Source: Gymnopus androsaceus JB14 (taxonomy: Eukaryota; Basidiomycota; Agaricomycetes; Agaricales; Omphalotaceae). From it: a stretch of DNA of 64,000 bases. The notes beneath the pieces are model-generated. The model saw only the letters and a program-made list of their open reading frames with translations. It ran no database searches and was not told the origin of the DNA. Positions 1 to 11,706 of this stretch are shown here, one piece after another. A program made the position numbers and the translations under genes. The stretch spans positions 248,001 through 312,000 of the forward strand of contig ML769398.1 of the NCBI GenBank assembly GCA_009733575.1, in the 5' to 3' direction. Numbering within the stretch: position 1 is the stretch's first letter; every line of letters begins with the position of its first letter.

Positions 1-343
1 ATAAAGGATTGGTATTTATCTGTTTTGTCAACAAGGTCTGGAAAGAAATAACCACCGCTACTCGTGTGATACGTGTAGATATGTAGACGCATTTTTCTAA
101 CTTTTGGGATTTTCCGCACATGCCATTTATCCTTTGTAATAAATAATGAGGGCAAATCCGAGCTGTAAAATGAATTTTTTTCAAAATAATAATAATAATG
201 ATGGCAAGATGACAGTAGTTTCGTACACGAAGCGTCGGACAAGCTTGAAAGAAAAAAATTGTTTGTTTGTTGGACATACGGAATATTCTTTGCTTTGAGC
301 AGCATCTACTATAGATTGCTAGAGAGGCCCAAAAGATTATCTA
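1..343. other. Upstream flank of striatin gene
   Basis: I see no coding signal here. The stretch is A+T rich with runs of A and T and presumably holds the promoter and 5' leader of the striatin gene that begins at 344. No clear TATA box at a convincing distance was recognised. Confidence 0.4.
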
Positions 344-3293
344 ATGAACAACTCTTTACCTCGACCACAAACGATCTCACTTCCTGCTTCTACCATCCAA
401 ATTCCTATGTTGGGCCCTCTACAAGGCCTCCCGCCTAATAACCAGCAGCAACAACCTCAGCAACCTCAGCAGCAGGGCCAGCAGCAACAACAACCTCAGC
501 AGCAGAATGGCCAGAATAATATTCCGCCTCCTCCTCCATTAAACGGCCAGGATTACACTCTTTCCAGTGTTCTACACTTTCTACAAACAGAATGGAGACG
601 TTATGAACGCGACCGTAATGAATGGGAAATCGAAAGGGCGGAGATGAGGGTACTCTTTTTTTTTTCTTTTACCCCGCACGGCGCGTTGCTCATGTTCCGT
701 GCCAGGCTCGCATTGCTCTGCTCGAGGCGAACGACGTTCTTTTGAAAATGTAAAGGTCGATTTGATGCGTCGAATCAAAATGCTAGAGTACGCATTGCGT
801 TTGGAACGGTCAGTTTGTCCATCTCTTCTGCCCAACGCGTCTTTAATCTGACACGTCGACCAGCTCAAAGCAACTCAGCCAACCGGCAGGCCAGTCTGCG
901 CCTCCAGCAAAACTTGCGTCAATCCAGGCCCAAGCTGCCTTGGGCAAGGACGAAAAAGAGGACAGTAGCGGGAGTTCACCTCGGAGTGACGGTACGTCTC
1001 CTGCAATCCTGGCGTTTTTCGCTTTTCTCATTGGCTTTTATCAGACTCCCCTCTTCCTGATAACCGGCTACCAAATGGTGGGCCTTCTATAGGGCCCTCA
1101 GGTAGACCAGTTTCGTGGGCTGGACTAAACTGGCCAGCCAGTGGTCCTTCTGTCGGTTCTCTCGCTAGCATTGGCAAACCACCCCCAGGACGCGATCCGA
1201 AAAGTAGAGTACGAAGTCGGGATTATTTGAAGCAGTGCGTAAATATATCGCTAGTTATTCGCGCTCTCATATTCCACGTCACAGATGTCTCCAAGAAATC
1301 CAGTACTTGACTTCACCCCAAGCAATGAACCCGCTCCCCAACCGACCATTACTCAACAACTCGACAGTTCCACTTTCATTACCCAACGTCCCTTCCTTTG
1401 AGCAAATAGCTTACAACGGACGACCCAGGAAGGTTCTTCCGGAAGCTGGCTCATCCTTACTTAACGGTATAAATCTAATTTCTGGCCCATCATCTGCACC
1501 TGCTAGCGGACCTCTAGAGCGGAGTAATCCGCTAGCAACCGGCATGCTACAGCAGCATCTTCAGCAGGCTCAGCAGCAGCAGCAGCAAGCAACAGCAACA
1601 GCAGCAGCAGGCTTCGCAACAAACGCAGATCCAGCAGCAGCAGCAGCAGCCATCCTCCGCACAACAACCTCAGCAATCGAACGCCAACCAATCACAAGTT
1701 CAGCTGCTTACTGGCTCTCAATTGGACACTAAAGGCTCTGAATCCGAGCCGCGTCAGTTAACGGCTATTTTCCGACCTGATGATGCCGGAGAATGGAAAG
1801 AGAAACTCAGGCAAGCCCATGACGCATCTGAACAGCTAAGGCTTTCCAGGGAAAATCAGGGAGCTGCCGGGGGTTCCTGGGAAGGACGGAGAGAATTTGA
1901 AGACGAGCTGAAGGATGACGAAGAGGTTGATGACGATGACTCTTCCGAAGTATCTGAAGGTGACGGTAGTAAAGTATGGAAAGCGAGACGGACGCTCAGA
2001 AAGTTAGTTGCATGATCTTCTTTCGCTATTTGGTCTGTGTTTATTGTATCGGACGCTCATAAATTTCTATATCTTAGTCATCTCGACGCGGTTAGGGCAG
2101 TAGCTTTCCATCCCCATGAGCTATGCTTGGCGACTGGAGGTGATGATTGCACAGTCAAGATATGGCGAGTGGACGTGGCAGGATTAGCTTCATCTACGTG
2201 CGTACGCTTTCTCCTTTGCCCCGAGATCTGATCTTCAACCTTTTTATTTTAAGATCCAGAGTCACCACGGAGATCGAGCCGCAGCTAACACTACGAGGGC
2301 ATTCAGCTGCTATCACACGTTTGATACACGCTCCTTCAAAACATCTCCTATATTCGGCCTCATTAGACTCTTCAATACGAGTTTGGTCTCTACCTCCACC
2401 CTCTCATACGACATATGCGCCGTACGACGAGAGCAGGTTCCGAGGCCAATTGGTTGGTCATACCGATGCCGTATGGGATCTAGCTTTGGCTAGAGATGAA
2501 AGTACGCTCATTAGCTGTGGTGCCGAGGGAGCAGTGAAAGTATGGGATGTTAGTGGTCCCTCAGCCGGAGCCCTCAAGTTGACGTGGGGTTGGCTTGGAG
2601 TAGAGGGTACCAGCGACGGAACATCGTACGACGAGCGGGACGCACCAGGAGCCACATCTGTCGAAGCTATCAAAAGCGATCTGAAAAAAGTGGCTGTAGC
2701 CTACCAGAATGCTGTTGTTAAAATCTTTGACATTGAGACTGGTAAAGAGCTTTCTCGGCTGCAAAGCGATATTAGCTACGGCACGTTAATTTCGTTCAGT
2801 CTGTTCTTGACTTTGCATATTGACATTTCCGCTCTTTCTTTCCTCCAGACGGCACGTCTGCAACGCAGGTGAACTGTATAACGTCACATCCAACGATGTC
2901 ATTGCTTGTTACCGCTCACGAAGACAAGTTCATCAGGATCTTCGACATCACAACAGGTATGTCCTTCTGCGCTTTGGATCTACCACTCTATCAACTGTCT
3001 GATTACCGCGTTTTTGTGTATCCGCAGGTCAATGCACACACTCGATGCAAGCTCATCTCGATGGAGTCACGTCTCTTTCCATCGACGCATCAGGCTTTTC
3101 CCTTGTGTCTGGCAGCCACGACTGCTCCATTCGTTTCTGGGATCTTCTGGGCTCCCGGCAATGCGTGCAGGAGATTACGACGCACCGAGAGAAAGGACGC
3201 GAAGGTGTACTGGACGTTGAATTCCACCCAACACTGCCGTTTATGGCCAGTGCTGGTGCAGACGGTGTCGTGAAACTATACGCTTCGTCGTAA
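344..3293 (+). CDS. Striatin-family WD40 protein (STRIPAK scaffold; Pro11/Far8 type)
   Basis: Striatin is the regulatory B-type subunit of PP2A in the STRIPAK complex, which controls hyphal fusion and sexual development in fungi. The first exon gives a Gln-rich leader and then the striatin signature [20 protein letters not shown] with [10 protein letters not shown], the start of the caveolin-binding/coiled-coil helix. Later exons carry [17 protein letters not shown] and [20 protein letters not shown], a Gln-rich spacer, an acidic stretch and about seven WD40 repeats from about 2075 to the end (VKIWRV, IRVWSL, VKVWDV, IRFWDL). About eight introns interrupt it. Two places break the frame: near 724-728 a G seems missing in GAGGC, and near 1587 one base seems extra in the CAG/CAA run. 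The start is the first ATG of the conserved N-terminus. Family assignment is firm; the frame breaks are most simply sequence errors. Confidence 0.93.
1549..1700 (+). repeat. CAG/CAA trinucleotide run in striatin
   Basis: Imperfect CAG/CAA repeats encode polyglutamine in the linker between the coiled coil and the WD40 domain of striatin. Reading the run as glutamine throughout needs a one-base shift near 1587. A similar but cleaner Gln-rich run lies at about 443-510. Confidence 0.8.
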
Positions 3294-4108
3294 CACGTCT
3301 TTTTTCTTCTCTTTTCTGTACATCATTTTCATGGTGGGGTTGATCTTGCCTTAATACTGCTTAATTGCCTCTGGATTGCACATGAAGGACGGGAAATCTT
3401 TAATTATTCTTTTCTTTCTATCCTGTTATTTCGCTTCCTGTTCTATTACCGCTGATCTTTTTTCTTGTAATTATCACGAACATCATGATTAAAGCTATCG
3501 TGGTAGTCAACAACATACCCGCATAGATTAAAACAGGAAATTTACCCTTTCAATGACACTGACAGTCAGCTGCGACGCGACCGGAACCTTGGTTTTGAGG
3601 TAGTGTCGAGGAGAGTGCTCACTTGAAGTCATAGCTGTACTGGTGGAAAAAAAAAACAAAAGTCGTGGTACCGCGCCGTTTGATTCGGTCCTTGTATTTT
3701 ATTTTATGTGAAAACGGCTTTATTCTCCTTTTCAGTACATACCAGTCCGCCTATATGGCAAGATTTGTAGAACCGCCCGCTACTAAGTCCTAGAAGGCCC
3801 TATTAAATTGCGGAATTACCAGGTAAATTTCAATTATCGCGCCCGCTTCCTTTTTCCCCTTACTTTGACCAGCACCGCATTTTCCCTTCAATCTCCGTGT
3901 CGAGACAGAGCTAGGAACGTCAATCAGCCTTTTTTTTCGCGTCCGGAAAGAACAAAGTACACTTAAAACAAGGTCAACTGCCATTCACGACTCACGCATG
4001 ATATTTTCAGCTTGTTCTGCTCGGCCGACCTCAATTTGCGCGTCTATAAAGTCTCTAGGCTGCTTTGGAAGAAACAGCCAACTTTCCATCTTCAACGACG
4101 CGTTTTCC
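3294..4108. other. Intergenic region, no gene seen
   Basis: This lies between the striatin stop codon and the PDE1 start. It must hold the 3' end of striatin and the promoter of PDE1. Short open frames exist on both strands but none has conserved-looking sequence. An A run occurs around 3647. Confidence 0.5.
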
Positions 4109-5469
4109 ATGGCTCAGGCTGTTCCAGAGCCAGCTTTCGACCTCGTCGTAGTAGGCAAGTGTGCGTTTTGCATTTCAATTCTGCCGAGTCTTGACGTGGA
4201 CGTTCTTAATAGGATCTGGAGGCGGGCCAAATGAAGACGATCTTTCTGGGTTGAGTCGTGTCATTTTCAAGGAAAAATCACAAGAATCTCAACGTAAATT
4301 CATCTAGATATTTGCTCAAGCCATATAATCAGAATTGGGATGGAGGAATAGTTGCTCTCGAGGCAAGTTGAGGCATTTCAGCCCGGATACTCGCACCAAT
4401 TCTTTCTCTCAGGCTGGTTCAGGGGTCGGTACCCTGCGTCGACTTGTGGGACTTCAACCTGAGTTGCTCCAAGATCCTGGGGAGACCCGAACTTACTCCG
4501 CTTCCCAAGTGTATTCGTTTGTGAGGTTGGTTGAATACACCTTGCTATTTGAACCGCTATTGACATTGTCTAGATGTTTCCTTATCACGCACGCACATCT
4601 AGATCATATAAGTTCCCTTGTTCTCTCCACCGGTTCGCTCGGAGGACTACGAAAACGCATATACGCCAACACGGAGACACTGGAAGCCCTGGAAGGGGTA
4701 TACAACTGGAAGTTATGGCCCAATCTAGCTTCGTACGACGAGAACGACGAGGACTACAAACTCTTGTATTCTCCGTGAGTCTCTTGAGTTTCTCCGTCCG
4801 TTTTTACTTTTTGGCATTGACCATAGGCGCCACAGTCTCGTTCCGAACGGCAAGTATCATACCATCTTTCCTGACATATCTGTTCAAGCTGTCCCTATAA
4901 ATCACGGTATCACCGAATCAGGACCTTACACTTCTACGGCTTTTTTCATACGTTCCAACTCTCATCCATCCAAACGCGAATTCCTGTTCTTTGGAGACGT
5001 AGAACCCGACTCTGTCACCTCCAGCACCCCAAAGACCATCAATGTCTGGCGAAAAGCCGCTCCCATGATCCCTAATACGCTATCGACGATCTTTATAGAA
5101 TGTTCATGGCTTTCCGGCAGAGAAGATGAGATGTTATATGGCCACCTTACACCAGAGCATCTACGAGACGAGTTGATTGCGTTAGCCACCGAGGTGTATC
5201 ACTCGCGAGGTGGCGAATCGAGCGCGTCTACCTCTCGTTTGCGACCCCAGCGAAAACGTCAGAAACGAAATCCATCCTCTGATGAATTGCGTGGCGTTCT
5301 GACTGGTGTTCGGGTCTACATTATCCATTGTAAAGACCAACCCATTCCGCTTGATGGACCACCAACATCCGCACGCGAGATCATCGTTGGACAAGTCCGG
5401 TCGCTTGTTCAGGCAGCTGAACTCGGCGCAGAAATTCTATCTGCCGACCAAGGAATGCATATCAGTTAG
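4109..5469 (+). CDS. PDE1: Class II (low-affinity) cAMP phosphodiesterase
   Basis: The enzyme hydrolyses 3',5'-cAMP to 5'-AMP and dampens cAMP/PKA signalling in the cytosol. The first exon MAQAVPEPAFDLVVVG joins GSGGGPNEDDLSG, and a later exon has ITHAHLDHISSLVLS, matching the HxHxDH metal-binding signature of the class II PDE family (metallo-beta-lactamase-like fold). Downstream are PINHG, FLFFGDVEPDS with the metal-binding Asp, and IFIECSW, all in family order. The insert RLRPQRKRQKR before the last conserved block is basic and looks like a lineage-specific loop. About five short introns are needed; the last large exon ends at 5469. The start at 4109 is the ATG directly before the first conserved strand. 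The 3' end faces the 3' end of DBP4. Confidence 0.92.
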
Positions 5470-5760
5470 TGTCTGAAATTTAGTCTGTAACGCTCGCTCA
5501 CTTTACCGTTGACAGCGATTTAAGGGGATTTTTTGTCGCTTCCCCTGGTTAATTTATTTTGAAACGCAAATATCGAACACTTTGTTGTTGTATACATACA
5601 TCTTGTAGCCCTAGTTTTCATTTGTCCTGCTATCGATGTTGTTCGTATCGTTCTGTATGTAACCTATGCGCCGCTTGATATATGGGCGGCTTGACTTATG
5701 ATTCATGAAAGATAAAAGGCCTTTACATGTACACCTATACTTTCTCTATGTAGTAATGTG

Positions 5761-8451
5761 CTATCTCCCACGTAGTAGTGCTAAAGCCAATTCCTCCTCA
5801 TCTTGGAGTATGTCTGGCTGAGACGACGGCTTCGTCATTTTGCTTCTTTTGGGAGGAGGTCGAGACTCCTCTTCAGATTCCGAGTCGGAAGGTAGATCGA
5901 ACTCTGGAGAGACATATCCCTCGTCCGACAAAGGCGCAGCATATGCACCTACTTCTTTTCCACCTTCCATCTGTTGACGAACGTATGAGTGGCGAAACAC
6001 TGAGATCGATAATCAAATCTTACCGCCATTTTTTCTCGCTCATTCCTTTTTCTCTTCTTTTCCTTTTTCTTATCCCTAGCCTCCTGCTTGTCCAACACAT
6101 CCGTGATCTTCATCTTTCCCCGTTCCGTCTCAGCGTACTTGTTCCCTTCCTCAACGACACCTTCAATACCTCCCTTGTCCTTTACCCAATCCTCTGCATC
6201 AGCTATCTCGTTCGCCTCATGTCCAACCCCGCTGTCGTCAAACACAATTTTCTTCGTAGTAGGCGCCTCGAGTAAAATCGTGCGCTTCGCTTTGCCCAGT
6301 TTCTGCTTACGCTTTGAAAGGTTTTCAAGCATAGCTTCCTTGAGAGGCGCATCAGTGATATCGTGATCCGCTCGTTTCAGCGTGATAAAGTCGTCATCGT
6401 CGTCGGCAACATCCTGCTCGATGAGTTTGGAATAGTGCTGCGAGAGAACGTCCTGATTCTTTCGCTCGAACATTCGGTCATACTTGGTTCGTACACCGCC
6501 GTTCTACATATGGTGTGATTAAATTGAACAAGTTGAATGGCATTTATCAAACGAACCTGGGTCGGTTTGGACGGAGCCTCTTCCTCCTCGTCTTCACTCT
6601 CACCCTCTTCATCGCTCGATGAATGTACATCTCCATTATCAGATATTTCCTCCTCTTCCTCCTTCTCCTCGAGAACCTCCTGCTTTGCCATATCCACCCG
6701 CCGATCCGCGTTCTTTTTCTGCTTCGCCATTTCCTTACTCAGGAATTTGATTTTTGGTGCACCGGGAAGTCCAAGGGATTCTGCAAACTCGTTCGCAGGA
6801 AGCTCGGTGACTTTGAATATTGACTTGTCCTTATGCAAGTGCACTGAGCGCATATATGATACAAAAGCCTAAACAGAAATCAACAGAGAACAATATAAAG
6901 CAAGGTCAAGCTCACCCTCTGACCAAGGTATTTAATTTCAGGTTCTTGGAAAGCAAGTTTCTGTAGCTGAAGCTGAATATCGTGCTGTTTATTCGGCTTC
7001 ACTTTGATCTTTTGCACTTCAATACCCTTGGATTTCAGTGCAGCAAGCATGCCCTCTTCCTCGCTTGGCATCAGAAATAACAACCCTTTCCCCTTGCTTT
7101 CGTACCTCGCGGTACGTCCCACCCGATGTATATAGGTGTCCGCATCCTCCGGTGCGTCCAGTTGTAATACCCAATCCACCGAGGGAAAGTCAAGGCCTCG
7201 CGCAGCAATATCCGTTGCAAAAAGCACTGCATGCTTCGACTGCGTGAACTTTTCGTACATGGTCAGCCGTGCAGTCTGTTTCTGTTTTCCATGAAGATGG
7301 ATGAGCGGCATACCCGGGTGCATTTTACAGAACGTCTCAAACATGAAACGGACTTGTTTACAGCTGGACGCGAAGACGATGGTTTTAGATTGCAGGTGTG
7401 ATTTTATGAAGCTCCATAAGATGGAAAGCTTTTGGTCGAGGGTGCAGATGAGATAGTGCTGCTCGAGATTTTGAGGTATAGAGGAGGAATGGTCGTCGGC
7501 TGCATTGACACCAATTGCGACTGGATTGTGGAGACTAAGGCGGGCAAGGTCGCTCACGGAACGGGTCTGGGTCGCAGAGAAAAGAAGCGTTTGTCGAGAT
7601 TTAGGGAGATGTGAGAGAAGTGCAGAAAGCGTTCGGGAGAATCCCATATCGAGGATCCTGTCCGCTTCGTCGAGAACTAGAAGACGAAGTTGAGAAAGAA
7701 AAGCGTACATCTAAGTGTAATGAACATACCTAGTAACTTTAGATTGTCTGATTCGAAACCGACAGTTTGGTCCATATGTTGTAGCAGGCGTCCGGGCGTT
7801 GCTACTAGAATGTTCATTTTCGATAATCGGTCGCGTTCTTCTTTCAAGTTTTTGCCGCCGATTACTAGCCCTGCGGAGAAGGAATGATATCCTCCTATAG
7901 AACGAAGGACTTCGAATATTTGAACAGCCTGTCCGAGCAAGTCAGCCTCTGGCAATACTTTAAAACAAGCAAGCGCACCAGCTCTCGAGTCGGCGAAATA
8001 ATCAAAGCACCCAGCCCGTCCATAGGACCCCACTTTTGTCGGTACAGAGTTTCCAGTACAGGTATAAGAAACGCAAGTGTCTTTCCACTTCCTGTACGTG
8101 CTGCTCCAAGTACATCCTTTCCCTTGAGCGATACCGGTATACTTTGGGCTTGGATGTCGGTCATGTTCACAAAGAATGCTTTCTTCAAGCCTCGTTTCGT
8201 ATTTTCAGATATAGGTAGATCAGAAAAGGCCTTTAAGGCTTCAGGGACTTCCTACTTTGCCACAAATTATTAAAGTCAAGCCAATAGGGCAATTGGCAAA
8301 TACTTGCGAATTCCATTGCTTGTCGTTCAAGAGCCTCGATACGCTGATTTTCCGACAATTTTTTGATTTTGTTGGATCTGATCCTGGGTTTGGCATCTTT
8401 TTTGTTGTTCTTTTTGGGACGAGAAGGCCCTGCAGTAGGTTGCGAAAGCAT
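5761..8451 (-). CDS. DBP4: ATP-dependent DEAD-box RNA helicase Dbp4 (DDX10 family)
   Basis: Dbp4 acts in the nucleolus in early 18S rRNA processing and release of U14 snoRNA. The chain starts [12 protein letters not shown] with a basic tail, then shows the Q-motif region, ARTGSGKT (motif I), SPTREL (Ia), [10 protein letters not shown] (Ib), [13 protein letters not shown] (II), LLFSATQT (III), the HLHGKQKQ region, [11 protein letters not shown] (V) and [11 protein letters not shown] (VI). After the helicase core come [19 protein letters not shown], typical of Dbp4, and a long acidic/lysine-rich C-terminus ending ALALLRGR. About seven introns interrupt it and the total is near 800 residues, usual for the family. 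It is divergent from the next gene with only 95 bases between start codons. Confidence 0.95.
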
Positions 8452-8546
8452 ATTCAGGTGGAAGTTGACAGCTAAAAAAATATTTTGGCGGCCCGAGCTC
8501 GTCACACGAAGGGCGCTTATTCTCCCACTTGTTCACCATCACCACC

Positions 8547-11138
8547 ATGTCTAGTCCCAATAATGCGATGGACCCAAAGACGAGAAATTGGCACGTCCTG
8601 GAGTTAGTTTTGCCCTACGATCGATTTTTATATCAATATACTCACCAATTATAGGCTCTGTAAACGAAAATTACTCACTGGGGACCCGACCAAGTATATT
8701 GAAGTCAGCCATAAATTCGCAAAGTGGGCCAGCGACCCAAGAGCGTATTATGACGAAGTCAAGCCAATTGTACGTATATTACTGAGCATTCAAGATCTAT
8801 ACTTACGCGTGAAAAGATTATTGATTTATTAGAAGTGCGCCATTTTCGAATTTGGATGAAGATAATGACTTTAAAATATTGTCCTATAGCTTACCTTGAA
8901 AACTCTAAAGTCCATCCTAGGTTTAGAACCTAATGCGCATTTCAACGTTCACAACTTCACGGAAAACGAATACGTCAAGTCTTGGAAACGGTTAATTGAC
9001 GTCGTTTATAATTTCAAGGACAAATTTCCTCATAAAGACGATACGCGTCTTCATGGTAGGCCCGTCATGCTGTATCAATCATTATACGCTTCTGACACTC
9101 TTTCAGCGCGACTGAATTCCCTCCATCTCACAGCAAGCAATCCACAGGATACTATAGATGTTGATGCCACTGCTCCGATAGTCCATGCCTCCGCTTCCCC
9201 ACAAATAAAAGCATGTTCTTCCACTCCTCCGATCGTACATTCATCTCTCAGTCCTACCTCAAAAGCTCCTTCTCTGTCTCCAATGACGGCGTCTTCTGCT
9301 ACCCTTTCAGTGCTTTCCCCAGAGCAAATTACTTCTGCCATTTCAGCGGCTTCTCCCAACGCTCCCCCGGAGCAGATTACTTCCCCCATCCCACCGCCAT
9401 TAGCATCATCATCATCATTTATCCCCGAAATGGTTCCTACAGAGGAAATTCATATCGCGGATTCGTCCGATTCAGCACCCACAAAGCCTCGGAAAAAAAA
9501 GAAGAGAAGGATTGCTCCTGTTCAAGACTTGGTCGCTCTGGATTTCGCGGGACGCGCCGCAGTCTCCAGTGACTCCACTGATGTTTCTACCCAGCCTATG
9601 GATGTGCAGCGATCCCAGGAAACTCAGGTTACCCTAGGTGATGAGGTAATGATGCCTATGCCTCCTCCTGCGTCTGTAGCACCATCCGCCATCTCCTCTG
9701 CTTCTGCTCCTGCTACGGAGGATGTATTTAGAGCAGGTTCTGAACGTGCAGCTTCTGCTTCAGAGGAAATATTACCCTCTGTACCCCTTGCTTCCAGCAT
9801 TGAGGAACCCACACGATCAGCATCGGCAGCTCCTGTACAACATCACGATATCGATGCTGATGGTAGGACGCAGCAGGAGGCTGTAGTCCCAAGTTCCAGC
9901 ATCCAGGGAGATTCTATGCAACGCGCACAATCTGCTTCGTCTGCTATGAAGCTATCCAAATCTCCAACTCCGAATTTCCTTGACGAAGCTCACATGGCCG
10001 GTTCACCTTTAGTGACTCTAGCGCACTTGACTGCATTCCCTCCTCCCGCCTCCCGCAGTCCCAGTGCAACACTCGCTGAGAAACCGAATACGCATGCTGC
10101 TGCATCATCGATGGATATGGAACCTGGTGAAGTCACACCCTCCGCAGCCGTCATATCATCGCCCGAAGATGGCCAAGTTCCTAACCTGGGCATGGAAGAT
10201 GCTATGCAGGTGGACTCGGGGAAGGTTGAAGATACGGTAGATGATGATGTGAGGTGCTCCATTACCTTTCATACATCTTCTTTTCTAATTGCTACTCAGG
10301 TTGAAATGGTTGAGGGAACATCGACGGTACCAGCTCAGAATGATCAGGAAATATTTGCTTCATCTGCCCAACTACCACAAGCTCGTCCAGCACCCCAAAT
10401 AAGACAAGATCTCTCTTCCAAAATCTGGTATGTACAATTATTTGTCTTTTTTACACTACAGTCTCATTTCCCATAGCTGGATTGGGCGCACATCTCTCAA
10501 CCGGGAAGCGAGCTGGTGGTACTGGCACCTTTGAGTTCACCCTAAATTTTACTGTCGGCGAAACACCAGTTTACATCGGTCGAGAATTGGAACAGCAGGA
10601 TGACGAAACCTATGTACGTTTCAACTTTCTCTTCACTTTATCCATTAACTTGAGCGTGTTTTCTAGAGATGATACCAAGATGCTCTGTCTATCGTTGGCA
10701 TGTTATACCAAGGCGGACTTGGAAAGAAATTCAGAAAACTTTGATGTCTTGAGATCCCGCTGGCCTAGAGGGCAACATCTACACCTCAATGTCACCAAAC
10801 GCGATGGTAGCACCAAGACTATCCCATTGAGTCCTCCTACCGCTGTAAGCCTTACTTTTTCTTAATATGCTCTATCTAATCCTACCTAGTGCACTCCAGA
10901 TGGATTTGTCGATCTTGGGCCATTCGTCAGAAAGGGCAGCAATGCAGTCAAAATCGTGCAGAATAGTGATCTATCAGCCTATGTTTTCTGTCTTCATGTC
11001 CACCACCCTACGCTGGCTCAGATTCAAAAGTACAACCAGATGGTGGAAAAGGAATTAGAATGGCATGAATGGTGCAAAGGAGCCTCGGCTCCGTTGAACT
11101 TGCCAACGAGCAAGTTTGCTAATTTGCAGCAGTTATGA
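8547..11138 (+). CDS. Uncharacterised large disordered protein with conserved ends
   Basis: I do not recognise a named family. The N-terminal part reads TGDPTKYIEVSHKFAKWASD and then EVKPIIIDLLELTLKTLKS, a helical region. The centre (about 9100-10250) is Ser/Ala/Pro rich, with a basic patch PRKKKKRR near 9490 that could be a nuclear localisation signal. The C-terminal part is compact: AGGTGTFEFTLNFTVGETPV, CLSLACYTKADLE, WPRGQHLHLNV and TPDGFVDLGPFVRKGSNAVK. This beta-rich look faintly recalls the PINIT fold of SUMO E3 ligases, which is only a guess. The first exon could not be joined cleanly to the second, and the join near 10430-10480 is also out of phase. Either my exon borders are wrong or small indels are present. 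The start ATG is therefore uncertain. Confidence 0.6.
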
Positions 11139-11380
11139 AGGGGTTTGCGAATATTCTTGGACCAACTTTCTTGCTATGAAGAGTCAAGTAAATTCTATAT
11201 TCCTGCATGTTACAAATTATGTACCATAATGCACAAGATGTTCTGCAATAAATACAGGAAACCACCGAAAACATTTGTATCATGAAACCACTACTGAAGC
11301 CTGATCAGTATAATGAGCAAACACATAGATTTACGGAATGAAGCGGAGGTATGTATGATAAGTAGGTAACAAATACGAGC

Positions 11381-11402
11381 GAGAGAGAGAGAGAGAGAGA
11401 GA
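11381..11402. repeat. (GA)n microsatellite
   Basis: Eleven uninterrupted GA dinucleotides lie in the 568-base gap between two convergent genes. The rest of this gap (11139-11706) shows no gene and must hold both 3' ends. Confidence 0.9.
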
Positions 11403-11706
11403 AATATTTGATTTGAACGAGTAAAAGCACAAGTGCCTGAAGAAAATTCCGCCTGAAGAACATAACTATCGATACGGGAATGAAAACTAATTTTGAATTG
11501 GATTGCGTGAGAGGAGGGGAAAAAAAGAGAGTAATTGTGAAGAGATTGGAGTGGTAATGGTCAGAGGTTTGACCAATGCGACTGTACAAAAAGAAGAGAG
11601 TTACCGGACAGAGGAAGATTAAATATGCTTCACGAAAGAAGGCATTCAGAGATTAGAAACCTCGACCATCATCGCCCTGTAAACTATCTGAACGGACTGA
11701 CGAACA

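Noticed and set aside
11305..11589. Minus-strand frame with long Leu/Ser runs.
   Set aside because: It is produced by the (GA)n microsatellite and lies in the 3' region between two convergent genes.
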